Part shown: piece after piece, positions 36,531 to 43,816 of the stretch | Position numbering within the stretch: position 1 is the first letter of the stretch | Layout of the letters: each line of letters opens with the position of its first letter | Assembly: GCA_026702745.1 (NCBI GenBank) | Contig: JAPPBT010000102.1 | Span: 62,001-126,000 of the forward strand | From: Gemmatimonadota bacterium | GTDB taxonomy: Bacteria > JAAXHH01 | Reading direction: 5' to 3' | DNA: 64,000 nt | Program-made: the position numbers and the translations under genes | Notes under the pieces: generated by a model | Told to the model about the DNA's origin: nothing | What the model saw: the letters and a program-made list of their open reading frames with translations, nothing else | Databases searched by the model: none

Positions 36531-38837
36531 TCAGTCGAACAGCTTGTGGACGAAACGGGTCCTCAGCGCCCTGGCCGCCCATTCCATGTTCCGTTCTATG
36601 TCCCGCCGCAGTTGCTCGTCCGGTCCCGCGCCGTCTCCCTCCTCGTATCCCAGGCGACGGGCAAGGAACAGAAACTCCTGGGAAGGCCAATCCGGAAGGA
36701 CAAGGTCCCGGGCGTTGCCGCGTACCATGCGCAGGGCGTTGATCAGCCGGACGAGGAACCGGTATGCCCGGTCCAGCATGCCGCGCTCTTCGTCTGAAAG
36801 GAGTCCGGCCCGGTTGAGGGCTTCCATGGCCTCCAACGTGTTCGGTCCGCGGACGGAGTCGTTCCGGGCGCCGTAGAGGATCTGCAGGTCCTGCACGAAG
36901 TACTCGATGTCGATCAGGCCGCCGTAGCTGTATTTGACGTTAATGGCGCCGGTTTCGACCAGTTCGTCGTTCTGCCGCTCGCGAAGATGGGCCCACGACC
37001 TGCCGTCGACCGGGACTTCGTGGTATACAAAGGCGTCGCGGGCGGCCTCGACGTTACCACCCAGGAGCGGATCGCCCCCGATGGCGCGCAGCTTGATCAG
37101 TGCATGGCGCTCGTAGGGCAGGGCGCCGCCCTTTTCGTTGAAATACGCGTTGAACTTCTCCAGGGACGAGGCCAAGGCCCCTTTTTCGCCGTAGGGCCGG
37201 AGCCGCAGGTCGATCTCGAACAGGCCTTCTCTCCGGGATTCGATGGTGCTGCAGATCATGCGCACGAGCCGCTCGTAGTACTCCGAATTGAGCACGACGT
37301 GGGATCCGCTCGTACTGCCCTGTCCGGCGTAGACGAACATCAGTTCGATGTCCGAGGCCCAGCCCAGTTCCCGGCCGCCGCACTTTCCCAGCGCGCAGAT
37401 ACTGAAGACACAGGGCTCGCCGGAGGGCAGCGTGGGCTCGCCGTATTGCCGGCGCTGCTCCTGGTCGCAGATGTCGTACGCAGATTCGATAACCACCTCC
37501 GCCAGCGTGGTGAGTTCGCGGGAGAAGGCCTGGATGTCCTGCTTCTTCTCCAGGATCTGGCGCATGCTGATCCGGAGCATCTCCTTGTCCTTGTACCGGT
37601 TCAGCAACTCTTTACGGCGGGCGTAACTTCCGACCTTCGACAGCCGCGCGGCCAGTTCTCCTTCCATCTGCTCCCGCGACCTGACGATACCGACCACTTT
37701 GATGTCCTGCAGCACGGGGAACAGGTTCTTGTACTGCATCCTGAGAAAATCCTTCCACAGGAAATCGCTCGTGCCGAAGAGGGTTGCCATCGCGCTGATC
37801 ACTTCCTGTTTCTCCAGCTGGTCGAACATCTCCTCCATCGCCCGTCCGGGCGGTACGTTAGCCAGGACCTGGTCGATCAAATGGTTGAAGTGTTCCAGGG
37901 CCTGGGCGGGATTCGGCGCCCGGGTCAGCAGATGGGTAAACTGCTTGATGAGCGTGATCACGAACCGCAGTTCATGGAGTTTCCTCGGATCGGTTATCTT
38001 TCCGCCGCGCCGGTCGGTCACCTCGAGCGTGTCCTGCACCTCGACCCCGGCGGCCGCGATATCGATCCTTCGGATGTTGATGTCGCGCAGTGCCAGGGCG
38101 GTCGAAAGGGCGTACAGGAACGCAGGGGTGTCCTGGCCCGTGATGTCCAGGCGGGTCGCCCCGGTCCCGTTGTCGTTGTCGATCGCCACGCGCACCGGGA
38201 ACATGGAGGAACGCCCCGCGTCCTCCTCGTGACGAAGGTAGTCCACGACGCGCTCGTTGATCCTTCGCTGCAGCGCCCCCGCGCTGTTCATCCGCAGGCT
38301 GTGCATGGCATCCTTGATCTCCCGCGTAATGGCGGACCAGTCCGGAGGTGCCTCCGACGACGCGCGCACGCGGAAGACATCCACGATTTTCCGCTGCGTC
38401 CTCAGCGACGCCGAGGTGATGTCCGGCGGCGCGGCCGGCATACCCGGACGTATGCGGCGGCGCCGTCTCGGCCGCAATGACCGCTTGCGCCCTTCAACCG
38501 CAGGCGACGCGTCGGCGTAGGTGAACACGTCACCCCGCCTTATGCTCAGTCCATTAGACGCCATAAGGCCGGAAAGGATCGAGATTACCGACAGGTTGTC
38601 GAAAGCCACGACGGTAAGCCGCCACGTGGAGTCGTCCAGGGGCTCCACGTCGATCTCCGCAGCGCTGTCCGGACCCAGCCCGTTGATCATTTCGATGTGT
38701 CGCCGAACCACTCCGGGCTCGTATCGCTCGAAGTAGGCCGGCTCCAACCGGTCGAGATGATCCCTGATCAACGTATCCGGCAGATCGCTGCCCTTGAGAT
38801 GCGCCGATAGTTCCGCGAAGGGTATCGTATTCGTCAT
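36531..38837 (-). CDS. ACT-domain protein with a single GlnE-type nucleotidyltransferase
   Basis: Resembles a hybrid of the nitrogen regulators GlnD and GlnE. Of 768 residues, the first part has two ACT-like units (LTVVAFDNLSVISILSGLMA at about 74; LDITGQDTPAFLYALSTALA at about 235). The C-terminal part has the GlnE nucleotidyltransferase motif ALGKCGGRELGWASDIEL (about 475) with Asp-x-Glu instead of Asp-x-Asp, then DLRLRPYGEKGALASSLEKF and the helical GlnE/GlnD tail (YSYGGLIDIEYFVQDLQILY). E. coli GlnE is about 946 residues with two such catalytic domains; only one is here. It may modify glutamine synthetase or a PII-like protein, with amino acids sensed by ACT; this is inference. Confidence 0.75.
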   Translation of the reverse strand: MTNTIPFAELSAHLKGSDLPDTLIRDHLDRLEPAYFERYEPGVVRRHIEMINGLGPDSAAEIDVEPLDDSTWRLTVVAFDNLSVISILSGLMASNGLSIRRGDVFTYADASPAVEGRKRSLRPRRRRRIRPGMPAAPPDITSASLRTQRKIVDVFRVRASSEAPPDWSAITREIKDAMHSLRMNSAGALQRRINERVVDYLRHEEDAGRSSMFPVRVAIDNDNGTGATRLDITGQDTPAFLYALSTALALRDINIRRIDIAAAGVEVQDTLEVTDRRGGKITDPRKLHELRFVITLIKQFTHLLTRAPNPAQALEHFNHLIDQVLANVPPGRAMEEMFDQLEKQEVISAMATLFGTSDFLWKDFLRMQYKNLFPVLQDIKVVGIVRSREQMEGELAARLSKVGSYARRKELLNRYKDKEMLRISMRQILEKKQDIQAFSRELTTLAEVVIESAYDICDQEQRRQYGEPTLPSGEPCVFSICALGKCGGRELGWASDIELMFVYAGQGSTSGSHVVLNSEYYERLVRMICSTIESRREGLFEIDLRLRPYGEKGALASSLEKFNAYFNEKGGALPYERHALIKLRAIGGDPLLGGNVEAARDAFVYHEVPVDGRSWAHLRERQNDELVETGAINVKYSYGGLIDIEYFVQDLQILYGARNDSVRGPNTLEAMEALNRAGLLSDEERGMLDRAYRFLVRLINALRMVRGNARDLVLPDWPSQEFLFLARRLGYEEGDGAGPDEQLRRDIERNMEWAARALRTRFVHKLFD

Positions 38838-39170
38838 GCCGAGGTTCCGGGCTTATGGTCAAGGGCACAAAACGCCTAACATACATAATATATCCAACCT
38901 TACCGTAAACACAACCACGGAACACATTTAGGTACACGCGCCCGGGCGTGCGCGTGCATGCGTGAGAGGGCGGGACAGGGCAGAACAAGGCGGGCAGTCG
39001 CAGCCAGGAGGGACCGGGAGCGACTAGGCCGGGCCGAGAGGGCGGAAGCAGGCGTGCGCGGGGGCGATATGGCACGGCCATGCGGGATCCGGTGAGACCT
39101 GGGTGTGAGCAGGCGACCAGGTGAGGCCGGGCGGGACCACTGATAAATTGGCGGAATGTCCACTTTTTTC
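38838..39170 (+). other. Intergenic region, no gene seen
   Basis: Divergent spacer. The part near the nucleotidyltransferase gene is AT-rich (CATACATAATATATCC) and may hold its promoter, though I could not fit a good -35. From about 38930 it is GC-rich with an alternating CG/TG tract and a purine-rich stretch up to 39110. No ORF with family features is seen. Confidence 0.5.
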
Positions 39171-39198
39171 TTGACAGTCCCACGAAAGGTTTTATTAT
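39171..39198 (+). promoter_or_regulatory. Predicted promoter for the DtxR-type regulator / iron locus
   Basis: TTGACA, 16 bp, TATTAT, preceded by a T-rich stretch. Predicted start near 39205, about 70 nt upstream of the regulator ATG. Confidence 0.68.
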
Positions 39199-39209
39199 TC
39201 GATGGCATA

Positions 39210-39256
39210 TTTGACAAGCCAAACTTTTTATTGCGCTGGCAACACGATGGTTGCCA
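39210..39256 (+). promoter_or_regulatory. Candidate operator region: TTTG-N6-CAAA and a 7-bp inverted repeat
   Basis: Just downstream of the predicted transcription start are TTTGACAAGCCAAA (39210-39223), similar in outline to metal-regulator boxes, and TGGCAAC-N6-GTTGCCA (39237-39256), a perfect inverted repeat. Either could be an autoregulatory site of the DtxR-type protein. The assignment is inference. Confidence 0.45.
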
Positions 39257-39275
39257 TAACGAATCGGACAGTGAG

Positions 39276-39806
39276 ATGGATGTCTGGAGAGAATTCGAGC
39301 ACAACGAGATCACGCACAGTGGCGCGCACTACCTGATGACAGTTCAGCAGTTGATCGAAGAACAGGGATATGCGCGGGTTTCGGACGTGGCCCGGGAGAT
39401 GCATATCACGCCCGGCAGCGCGTCGATCATGATCAAGTCGCTGCGGGAAAAGGGATACCTTGAAGAGGACAGGAACCGGTTTTTGCTGCTGTCGGACGAT
39501 GGAAACCGACTGGCGCAGTCGGTATGGTCACACCGCCAGATCCTTATCGCCTTTCTCAAGGGCGTCCTGCATATCGACGCGGAACAGGCGGAAATCGACG
39601 CGTGCAAGATCGAGCACCTGATCAGCACGAAGACGGGGGAACGGTTGCTGCTCTTCCTGCAGTTCCTTCTGTCGGACGACCCCGACGGCAAGGCGTTCCT
39701 GAAGTCCTACTGGGATGCCAACGTGCTGTCGATCTGCGATTTCGAGTCCTGCGCGGTGTGCGAGGAAGTGGGCGAATGCCTGGTCATCCGATCGGAGTCG
39801 GCGTGA
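39276..39806 (+). CDS. DtxR/MntR-family metal-dependent transcriptional regulator
   Basis: Metal-sensing repressor, here most likely iron-responsive. The 176-residue product has a winged helix (ARVSDVAREMHITPGSASIM, IKSLREKGYL) and the dimerisation/metal domain with WSHRQILIAFL and EIDACKIEHLIS. The Cys-x-x-Glu-His of the latter matches iron-type DtxR, where MntR has Glu in place of Cys. The C-terminus has four cysteines in a C-x4-C-x2-C-x5-C pattern (CDFESCAVCEEVGEC) instead of an SH3/FeoA domain. The ATG fits the helical start EFEHNEITHSGAHYLM. It opens the porin-ApbE-FMN-FeoA-FeoB locus, supporting an iron role. Confidence 0.88.
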   Translation: MDVWREFEHNEITHSGAHYLMTVQQLIEEQGYARVSDVAREMHITPGSASIMIKSLREKGYLEEDRNRFLLLSDDGNRLAQSVWSHRQILIAFLKGVLHIDAEQAEIDACKIEHLISTKTGERLLLFLQFLLSDDPDGKAFLKSYWDANVLSICDFESCAVCEEVGECLVIRSESA

Positions 39807-39860
39807 GGGAAGTGGAAGCATTCGGTGTCCTGGCGGCGGAACGCGTGCTGCCAGTAAATG

Positions 39861-39906
39861 AAAAGGGACTATCGCGACATGGCCCGGCAAGCCCGGCGAT
39901 AGTCCC
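39861..39906 (+). repeat. Long-stem hairpin element, copy 1 (upstream of porin)
   Basis: GGGACTATCG (39865-39874) pairs with CGATAGTCCC (39897-39906); the 22-nt loop can itself fold (CCGG/CCGG). AAAA precedes it, so on the minus strand it ends in TTTT. The stem sequence recurs in copy 2 before the PepSY gene. ACGTACGCG and a TATAAT-like box (39966-39971) follow, as in copy 2 in outline. Confidence 0.8.
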
Positions 39907-39965
39907 TGGCAGGACTTGTGTTACAGTCCCTGAGGGCGGTACGGACGTACGCGACCCTCTTACTC

Positions 39966-39971
39966 TATAAT
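39966..39971 (+). promoter_or_regulatory. Possible -10 element for the porin operon
   Basis: A perfect TATAAT in the AT-rich tract 53 bp before the porin ATG. No good -35; activation or read-through from the regulator gene is possible. Confidence 0.35.
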
Positions 39972-40023
39972 ATACATTGGCCGCTCGAACGGGTCAATGC
40001 ATAAGTCGAAAGGACTCCATTAG

Positions 40024-41295
40024 ATGTACTGTCGTATACTGATCGCCGTGATCGGCCTGATAATCCTTCCCTACATGGCGTTCGCGCAGGACGACACGAA
40101 GGATGAATCCGAGGAAATCAAGCGGCGTATCGACGCGCTTGCCCAGGAGATTGAACAATTGAGACTGGGCGAAGCGCTGGTGGAGGCCGATCAGATGCGC
40201 TTCGGCTTCGGACCTGCTGCATCAAAGATCTACCGGACCGAACGCGGCGTGTCCATCGGCGGTTACGGCGAGGCTGTGTATTTCAATTACGCCGGCGAAA
40301 AAGACGACGGCTCGAGCGGCAAGGCGGACGTGACCGACCTGTTGCGCGCCATCGTGTACGTCGGATACAAATTCAACAGCAATTGGCTCCTCAACACCGA
40401 ATTCGAATTCGAACACGGCTCGACGGGCGTGGGCGGCAGCGTCTCAGCCGAGTTCATCCACCTGGAATATACCCACAGTCCCGCCTTCAACATGCGCTTC
40501 GGCCTGTTGCTCGTTCCCATGGGACTGGTCAACGAACTGCACGAACCGACGGTCTACATGGGCGCGAACCGGCCGGACGTCGAGAAATCCATCATACCCA
40601 GTACGTGGCGGGAAAACGGGATGGGTATCTACGGCGACACGGGCAAATTCTCCTACAGGGCCTACATCGTCAACGGGCTCAGAGGCTCCAAGTTCTCGTC
40701 GGGTGGCCTGCGCGGCGGCCGGCAGAAAGGCGGCAGAGCGGTAAGCGACCATTTCGCGCTGGTTGGACGGGTGGACGTCACGCCGCAGCCCGGATTCCTC
40801 TTCGGCGGGTCATTCTACTATGGCAACTCGGGCCAGGATCTGGCACGGGAAAATACCAACGTCAAGGTCCCGACGGGCATCTACGAAGGCCATGTCGACA
40901 TTCGCCATTCGGGACTGTGGCTGAGCGCCCTCGCCGCCTACGCGAAACTGGGTGACGTGGCGGCGTTGAACGATGCACTCGGCTATACCGATAACGGTTC
41001 CGTGGGTGAATCGTTGAATGGATTCTACGTCCAGGCCGGATACGACCTGTTGCACCGCTCCAGCTACGTCGGCCAGTCCTTCATGCCGTACCTGCGATAC
41101 GAGCGCGTGAACACGCAGACCTCCGTGCCTTCGGGTTACGCATCAAACCCGGTAAACGACAAGGGCAGCATAACGTTTGGCGCCGCCTATCAGCCCGAAC
41201 CCAGGATCGTGTTCAAGGTAGATTACAAGAACAACACCAACGAAGCGGACTCGGGACTCGATCAGTTCAACTTACAGGTCGGATACGTCTTCTAG
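40024..41295 (+). CDS. Outer-membrane porin-like beta-barrel protein
   Basis: A 423-residue exported protein: signal peptide (ILIAVIGLIILPYMAFAQ), a short helical/coiled segment at about 28-55 (EEIKRRIDALAQEIEQLRLG), then repeated amphipathic strands (GYGEAVYFNYAG, AEFIHLEYTHSPAFNMRFGL) and a C-terminal strand ending NLQVGYVF with a terminal Phe. This fits a phosphate/anion-selective-type porin. The ligand is unknown. It sits three bases ahead of the ApbE gene, so it is probably part of the iron operon and may admit iron complexes. Confidence 0.82.
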   Translation: MYCRILIAVIGLIILPYMAFAQDDTKDESEEIKRRIDALAQEIEQLRLGEALVEADQMRFGFGPAASKIYRTERGVSIGGYGEAVYFNYAGEKDDGSSGKADVTDLLRAIVYVGYKFNSNWLLNTEFEFEHGSTGVGGSVSAEFIHLEYTHSPAFNMRFGLLLVPMGLVNELHEPTVYMGANRPDVEKSIIPSTWRENGMGIYGDTGKFSYRAYIVNGLRGSKFSSGGLRGGRQKGGRAVSDHFALVGRVDVTPQPGFLFGGSFYYGNSGQDLARENTNVKVPTGIYEGHVDIRHSGLWLSALAAYAKLGDVAALNDALGYTDNGSVGESLNGFYVQAGYDLLHRSSYVGQSFMPYLRYERVNTQTSVPSGYASNPVNDKGSITFGAAYQPEPRIVFKVDYKNNTNEADSGLDQFNLQVGYVF

Positions 41296-41298
41296 CTC

Positions 41299-42309
41299 AT
41301 GATCATCAGCCTGTTACTCATACCCTGGTTAACCCTGCTGCCCGAAGACCGGCCGGACCCCGTGCGCATCGAGCGTCATCTGACCCTGATGGGTACTACG
41401 CTGGTGATCTCGGTCGAAGCTCGGGATCGGGCCACGGCCCTTGATGCGAGCGAAAAAGCGCTGGCGGTGCTGCATCAGGCGGAGCGGAGACTGTCGACCT
41501 GGACGAACGATTCCGAACTGTCTCGATTGAACGAAGCCGAGGTGGGGCGGACGGTGAGCCTGTCCCCCGAACTGGCTGCGGATCTGACCGAAGCCCGGCG
41601 GTGGTGGATCGCGACCGGCGGTGCTTTCGATCCCGGGATCGGGAAGCTCACGGAGATATGGGGCCTGCGGAGCGGCGGGAAGAAACCTACCCGCGCGCTG
41701 CTCGACCGGACGGCGGACTTGCCGGGGTTGGAGGCGCTGGAAATGGACGGGCCTACCGCCGCTCGGCGGCATGCCGACTTGCGCATTGACGAAGGTGGAT
41801 TCGGTAAAGGCGCCGGCCTGGACGACGCCGTACGAAAACTGAAGGAGACGGATGCGACGGTCGCCATGATCAACCTGGGCGGACAGGTAGCCCTTTTCGG
41901 TTCCGGCGAATCCGTTCGTTTCGAGGTGGCGGATCCTTCGGACCGTCAACGCGTCGCCCTGACACTGACCATCGACCGGGGAGCACTGGCCACATCGGGG
42001 AACAGCGAGAGAGGTCTCGTGATCGGCGATCGGACCTATAGCCATATCCTTGACCCGAACAGCGGGATGCCCGTGCCGGATTTCGGTTCGCTGACCGTGT
42101 GGGCCGATGACGCCTTAGCGGCGGACTGCCTTTCGACCGGCCTTTACGTGCTCGGACCGGAGAAAGCCCTGGACTGGGCGGCGGAATACACAGGGATTGA
42201 AGTACTCGTCCTGGAATCTACAGATGATGGTCTGAACGCCCGCGCGACAACCGGATTCAGGGGCCGAATCGATTCAGGAGGATCGGATGTCGTCCTGTCC
42301 TTCCGCTAA
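41299..42309 (+). CDS. apbE: FAD:protein FMN transferase ApbE
   Basis: Transfers FMN from FAD to a Thr/Ser of periplasmic flavoproteins. The 336-residue product has an N-terminal hydrophobic segment (MIISLLLIPWLTLLPED) and the ApbE core: LMGTTLVISVEA, ERRLSTWTNDSELSRLNEA, GAFDPGIGKLTEIWG, GGFGKGAGLDDAV, MINLGGQVALFG, ALATSGNSERG and YSHILDPNSGMPV. It starts 3 bp after the porin stop and its end overlaps the start of the FMN-binding protein gene, its likely substrate. Confidence 0.95.
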   Translation: MIISLLLIPWLTLLPEDRPDPVRIERHLTLMGTTLVISVEARDRATALDASEKALAVLHQAERRLSTWTNDSELSRLNEAEVGRTVSLSPELAADLTEARRWWIATGGAFDPGIGKLTEIWGLRSGGKKPTRALLDRTADLPGLEALEMDGPTAARRHADLRIDEGGFGKGAGLDDAVRKLKETDATVAMINLGGQVALFGSGESVRFEVADPSDRQRVALTLTIDRGALATSGNSERGLVIGDRTYSHILDPNSGMPVPDFGSLTVWADDALAADCLSTGLYVLGPEKALDWAAEYTGIEVLVLESTDDGLNARATTGFRGRIDSGGSDVVLSFR

Positions 42310-42886
42310 TTGCGAATCGTCACGGCCGGACTTGCAGTCGGCATTTCGGTTCGGCTCATGGTTGCTTGCGGCTGTAGCACTGATAGCGATACCGGCCACT
42401 GCGTCCGCCAACGTTTATCTTACGGTTGGCGAAGCGCTCGAAATGGCATTCCCGGAATGCGAAATAGAGCGGCGGACGATTTACCTGACGAAGCAGCAGA
42501 CAACCGATGCCGGCGGAATGGCACGGGTGGAACTGAACAGTGCAATCATTTACCCCTACGTGGCGTTGAAGGAAGGCCGTATCGCCGGTGTCGCGTATTT
42601 CGACAATCATATCGTGCGGACACTGGATGAGACGATTATGGTGGCCATTGATCCGGACGACAGGGTGCATCGCGTGGAACTGCTGGTGTTCAATGAACCG
42701 CCCGAGTACATACCGCCGGATGCCTGGTATCGTTTGTTCCCGGGTCAGCGATTGGACGACCACCTCGCCGTGAACCGGGGAATACGCGGCATACTGGGTG
42801 CAACCTTAACGACGCGCAGCACCACCGACGCGGTACGGCGCATGCTGGCGATTCATCATGTTATCAAGGATCAACTGGAACGTTGA
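42287..42886 (+). CDS. Exported FMN-binding-domain protein (ApbE substrate)
   Basis: Predicted extracytosolic electron carrier with covalently bound FMN. The 199-residue product has a signal/anchor (SWLLAAVALIAIPATASA), then a compact FMN-binding domain (ALKEGRIAGVAYFDNHIVRT, IAIDPDD-type strand) ending in ILGATLTTRSTTDAVRRML. GATLT is the flavinylation motif, with Thr175 the expected acceptor; the residue before Gly is Leu rather than the usual Ser/Thr. It overlaps apbE by 23 nt and the cytochrome-like gene by 4 nt (TTGA), so the three are translationally coupled. Confidence 0.88.
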   Translation: MSSCPSANCESSRPDLQSAFRFGSWLLAAVALIAIPATASANVYLTVGEALEMAFPECEIERRTIYLTKQQTTDAGGMARVELNSAIIYPYVALKEGRIAGVAYFDNHIVRTLDETIMVAIDPDDRVHRVELLVFNEPPEYIPPDAWYRLFPGQRLDDHLAVNRGIRGILGATLTTRSTTDAVRRMLAIHHVIKDQLER

Positions 42887-43377
42887 ACAGAATCGAAGCC
42901 TGGTTCGTGCATATCTCGACGATCCTCGTCGGGGTCACCGGGGTGATTTATGCCGTCATGCGGTACCTGATGGAACCCGTGGATACATATTCCGTGGTCA
43001 GCCACCCGTGGCAGCCCGGCGTACAATATCTCCATATCGTGGTCGCCCCGTTCGCGGTGTTCGCCATCGGGCTGATCTGGAAAAACCATATCTACGACCA
43101 CTATCGACGCAGACTGACGACCGGACGGCGCAGTGGAATAAGTCTGATACTGACCATGGCGCCAATGGTCGTATCCGGATACCTGATACAGGTGTCGGTC
43201 GGCGAATCCTGGCGCATCGTCTGGATCGTCGTCCATTGCATTACGTCATTCCTATGGATAACCGGTTACCTTGTACACCAGGTGACCCATCTTCGTAAAA
43301 AGGGGACACTGCCTATTCGAAAAACACCTTTCAGTTCCGTAGCAAGTACCAGCATAGGACCCTCTGACACGAGATAA
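42883..43377 (+). CDS. Four-helix cytochrome b-like membrane protein
   Basis: A 164-residue integral membrane protein with four predicted helices (about 5-29, 46-66, 86-106, 110-135). Histidines sit in or near helices at 10, 51, 118 and 132, suggesting two b haems, with further histidines at membrane edges (41, 69, 73, 136). It would pass electrons from the quinone pool to the FMN-binding partner. It resembles small cytochromes found with flavinylated domains; I could not assign a named family. The start is TTG overlapping the previous stop; feoA starts 3 bp after. Confidence 0.7.
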   Translation: MNRIEAWFVHISTILVGVTGVIYAVMRYLMEPVDTYSVVSHPWQPGVQYLHIVVAPFAVFAIGLIWKNHIYDHYRRRLTTGRRSGISLILTMAPMVVSGYLIQVSVGESWRIVWIVVHCITSFLWITGYLVHQVTHLRKKGTLPIRKTPFSSVASTSIGPSDTR

Positions 43378-43380
43378 CCC

Positions 43381-43644
43381 ATGCACTCTGAACTCTTTAC
43401 CAATACAACGGCGCAAACGATTCGCCTGGATGAACTGAAGCCCGGTGAAAAAGGAACGATCCGACAGATCAAGGGTACGGCGGGGGAAGAAGTTCACCTG
43501 ATGGAACTGGGGCTGCTTCCCGGCACAACCGTCGAACTGATCAAACGTGCACCCATGGGCGACCCGATCGAGATTCGCGTACGGAGCTACCACCTGTCTA
43601 TTCGTTGCTCGGAAGCCCGTTCGGTCATGGTGGAAAGAGGCTGA
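43381..43644 (+). CDS. feoA: Ferrous iron transport protein FeoA
   Basis: Small SH3-like cytoplasmic partner of FeoB. The 87-residue product shows LDELKPGEKGTIRQIKG, HLMELGLLPGTTVELIKRAP and DPIEIRVRSYHLSIRCSEAR, the standard FeoA pattern. It follows the cytochrome-like gene by 3 bp, tying the flavin redox genes to ferrous iron uptake. feoB itself lies 1.9 kb downstream, beyond the PepSY gene. Confidence 0.94.
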   Translation: MHSELFTNTTAQTIRLDELKPGEKGTIRQIKGTAGEEVHLMELGLLPGTTVELIKRAPMGDPIEIRVRSYHLSIRCSEARSVMVERG

Positions 43645-43656
43645 ACTGAAGGTTAC

Positions 43657-43703
43657 AAAAAAAGGACTATCGGTTCGGCTGGCCAGCTCTCCCCGATAGT
43701 CCC
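43657..43703 (+). repeat. Long-stem hairpin element, copy 2 (upstream of PepSY gene)
   Basis: GGACTATCGG (43664-43673) pairs with CCGATAGTCC (43693-43702), loop 19 nt with its own GGCTGGCC self-pairing. Seven A residues precede it, so on the minus strand it looks like an intrinsic terminator (TTTTTTT tail). CCTGG directly follows the stem in both copies, then ACGTACGCG (43718-43726). Confidence 0.8.
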
Positions 43704-43816
43704 TGGACCAGGGGGATACGTACGCGTTTAGGGTACAATCCGATCCCGGCCTGTATTATTGAATATATGCCCCCTGGTGCTCGGTGTCAAATTCATCGGA
43801 TCACTGTGGGGCTTAC

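Noticed and set aside
39861-39906. Known metabolite riboswitch upstream of the porin
   Set aside because: No recognised riboswitch core (cobalamin, TPP, NiCo or others) could be matched; I keep it as an uncharacterised hairpin.
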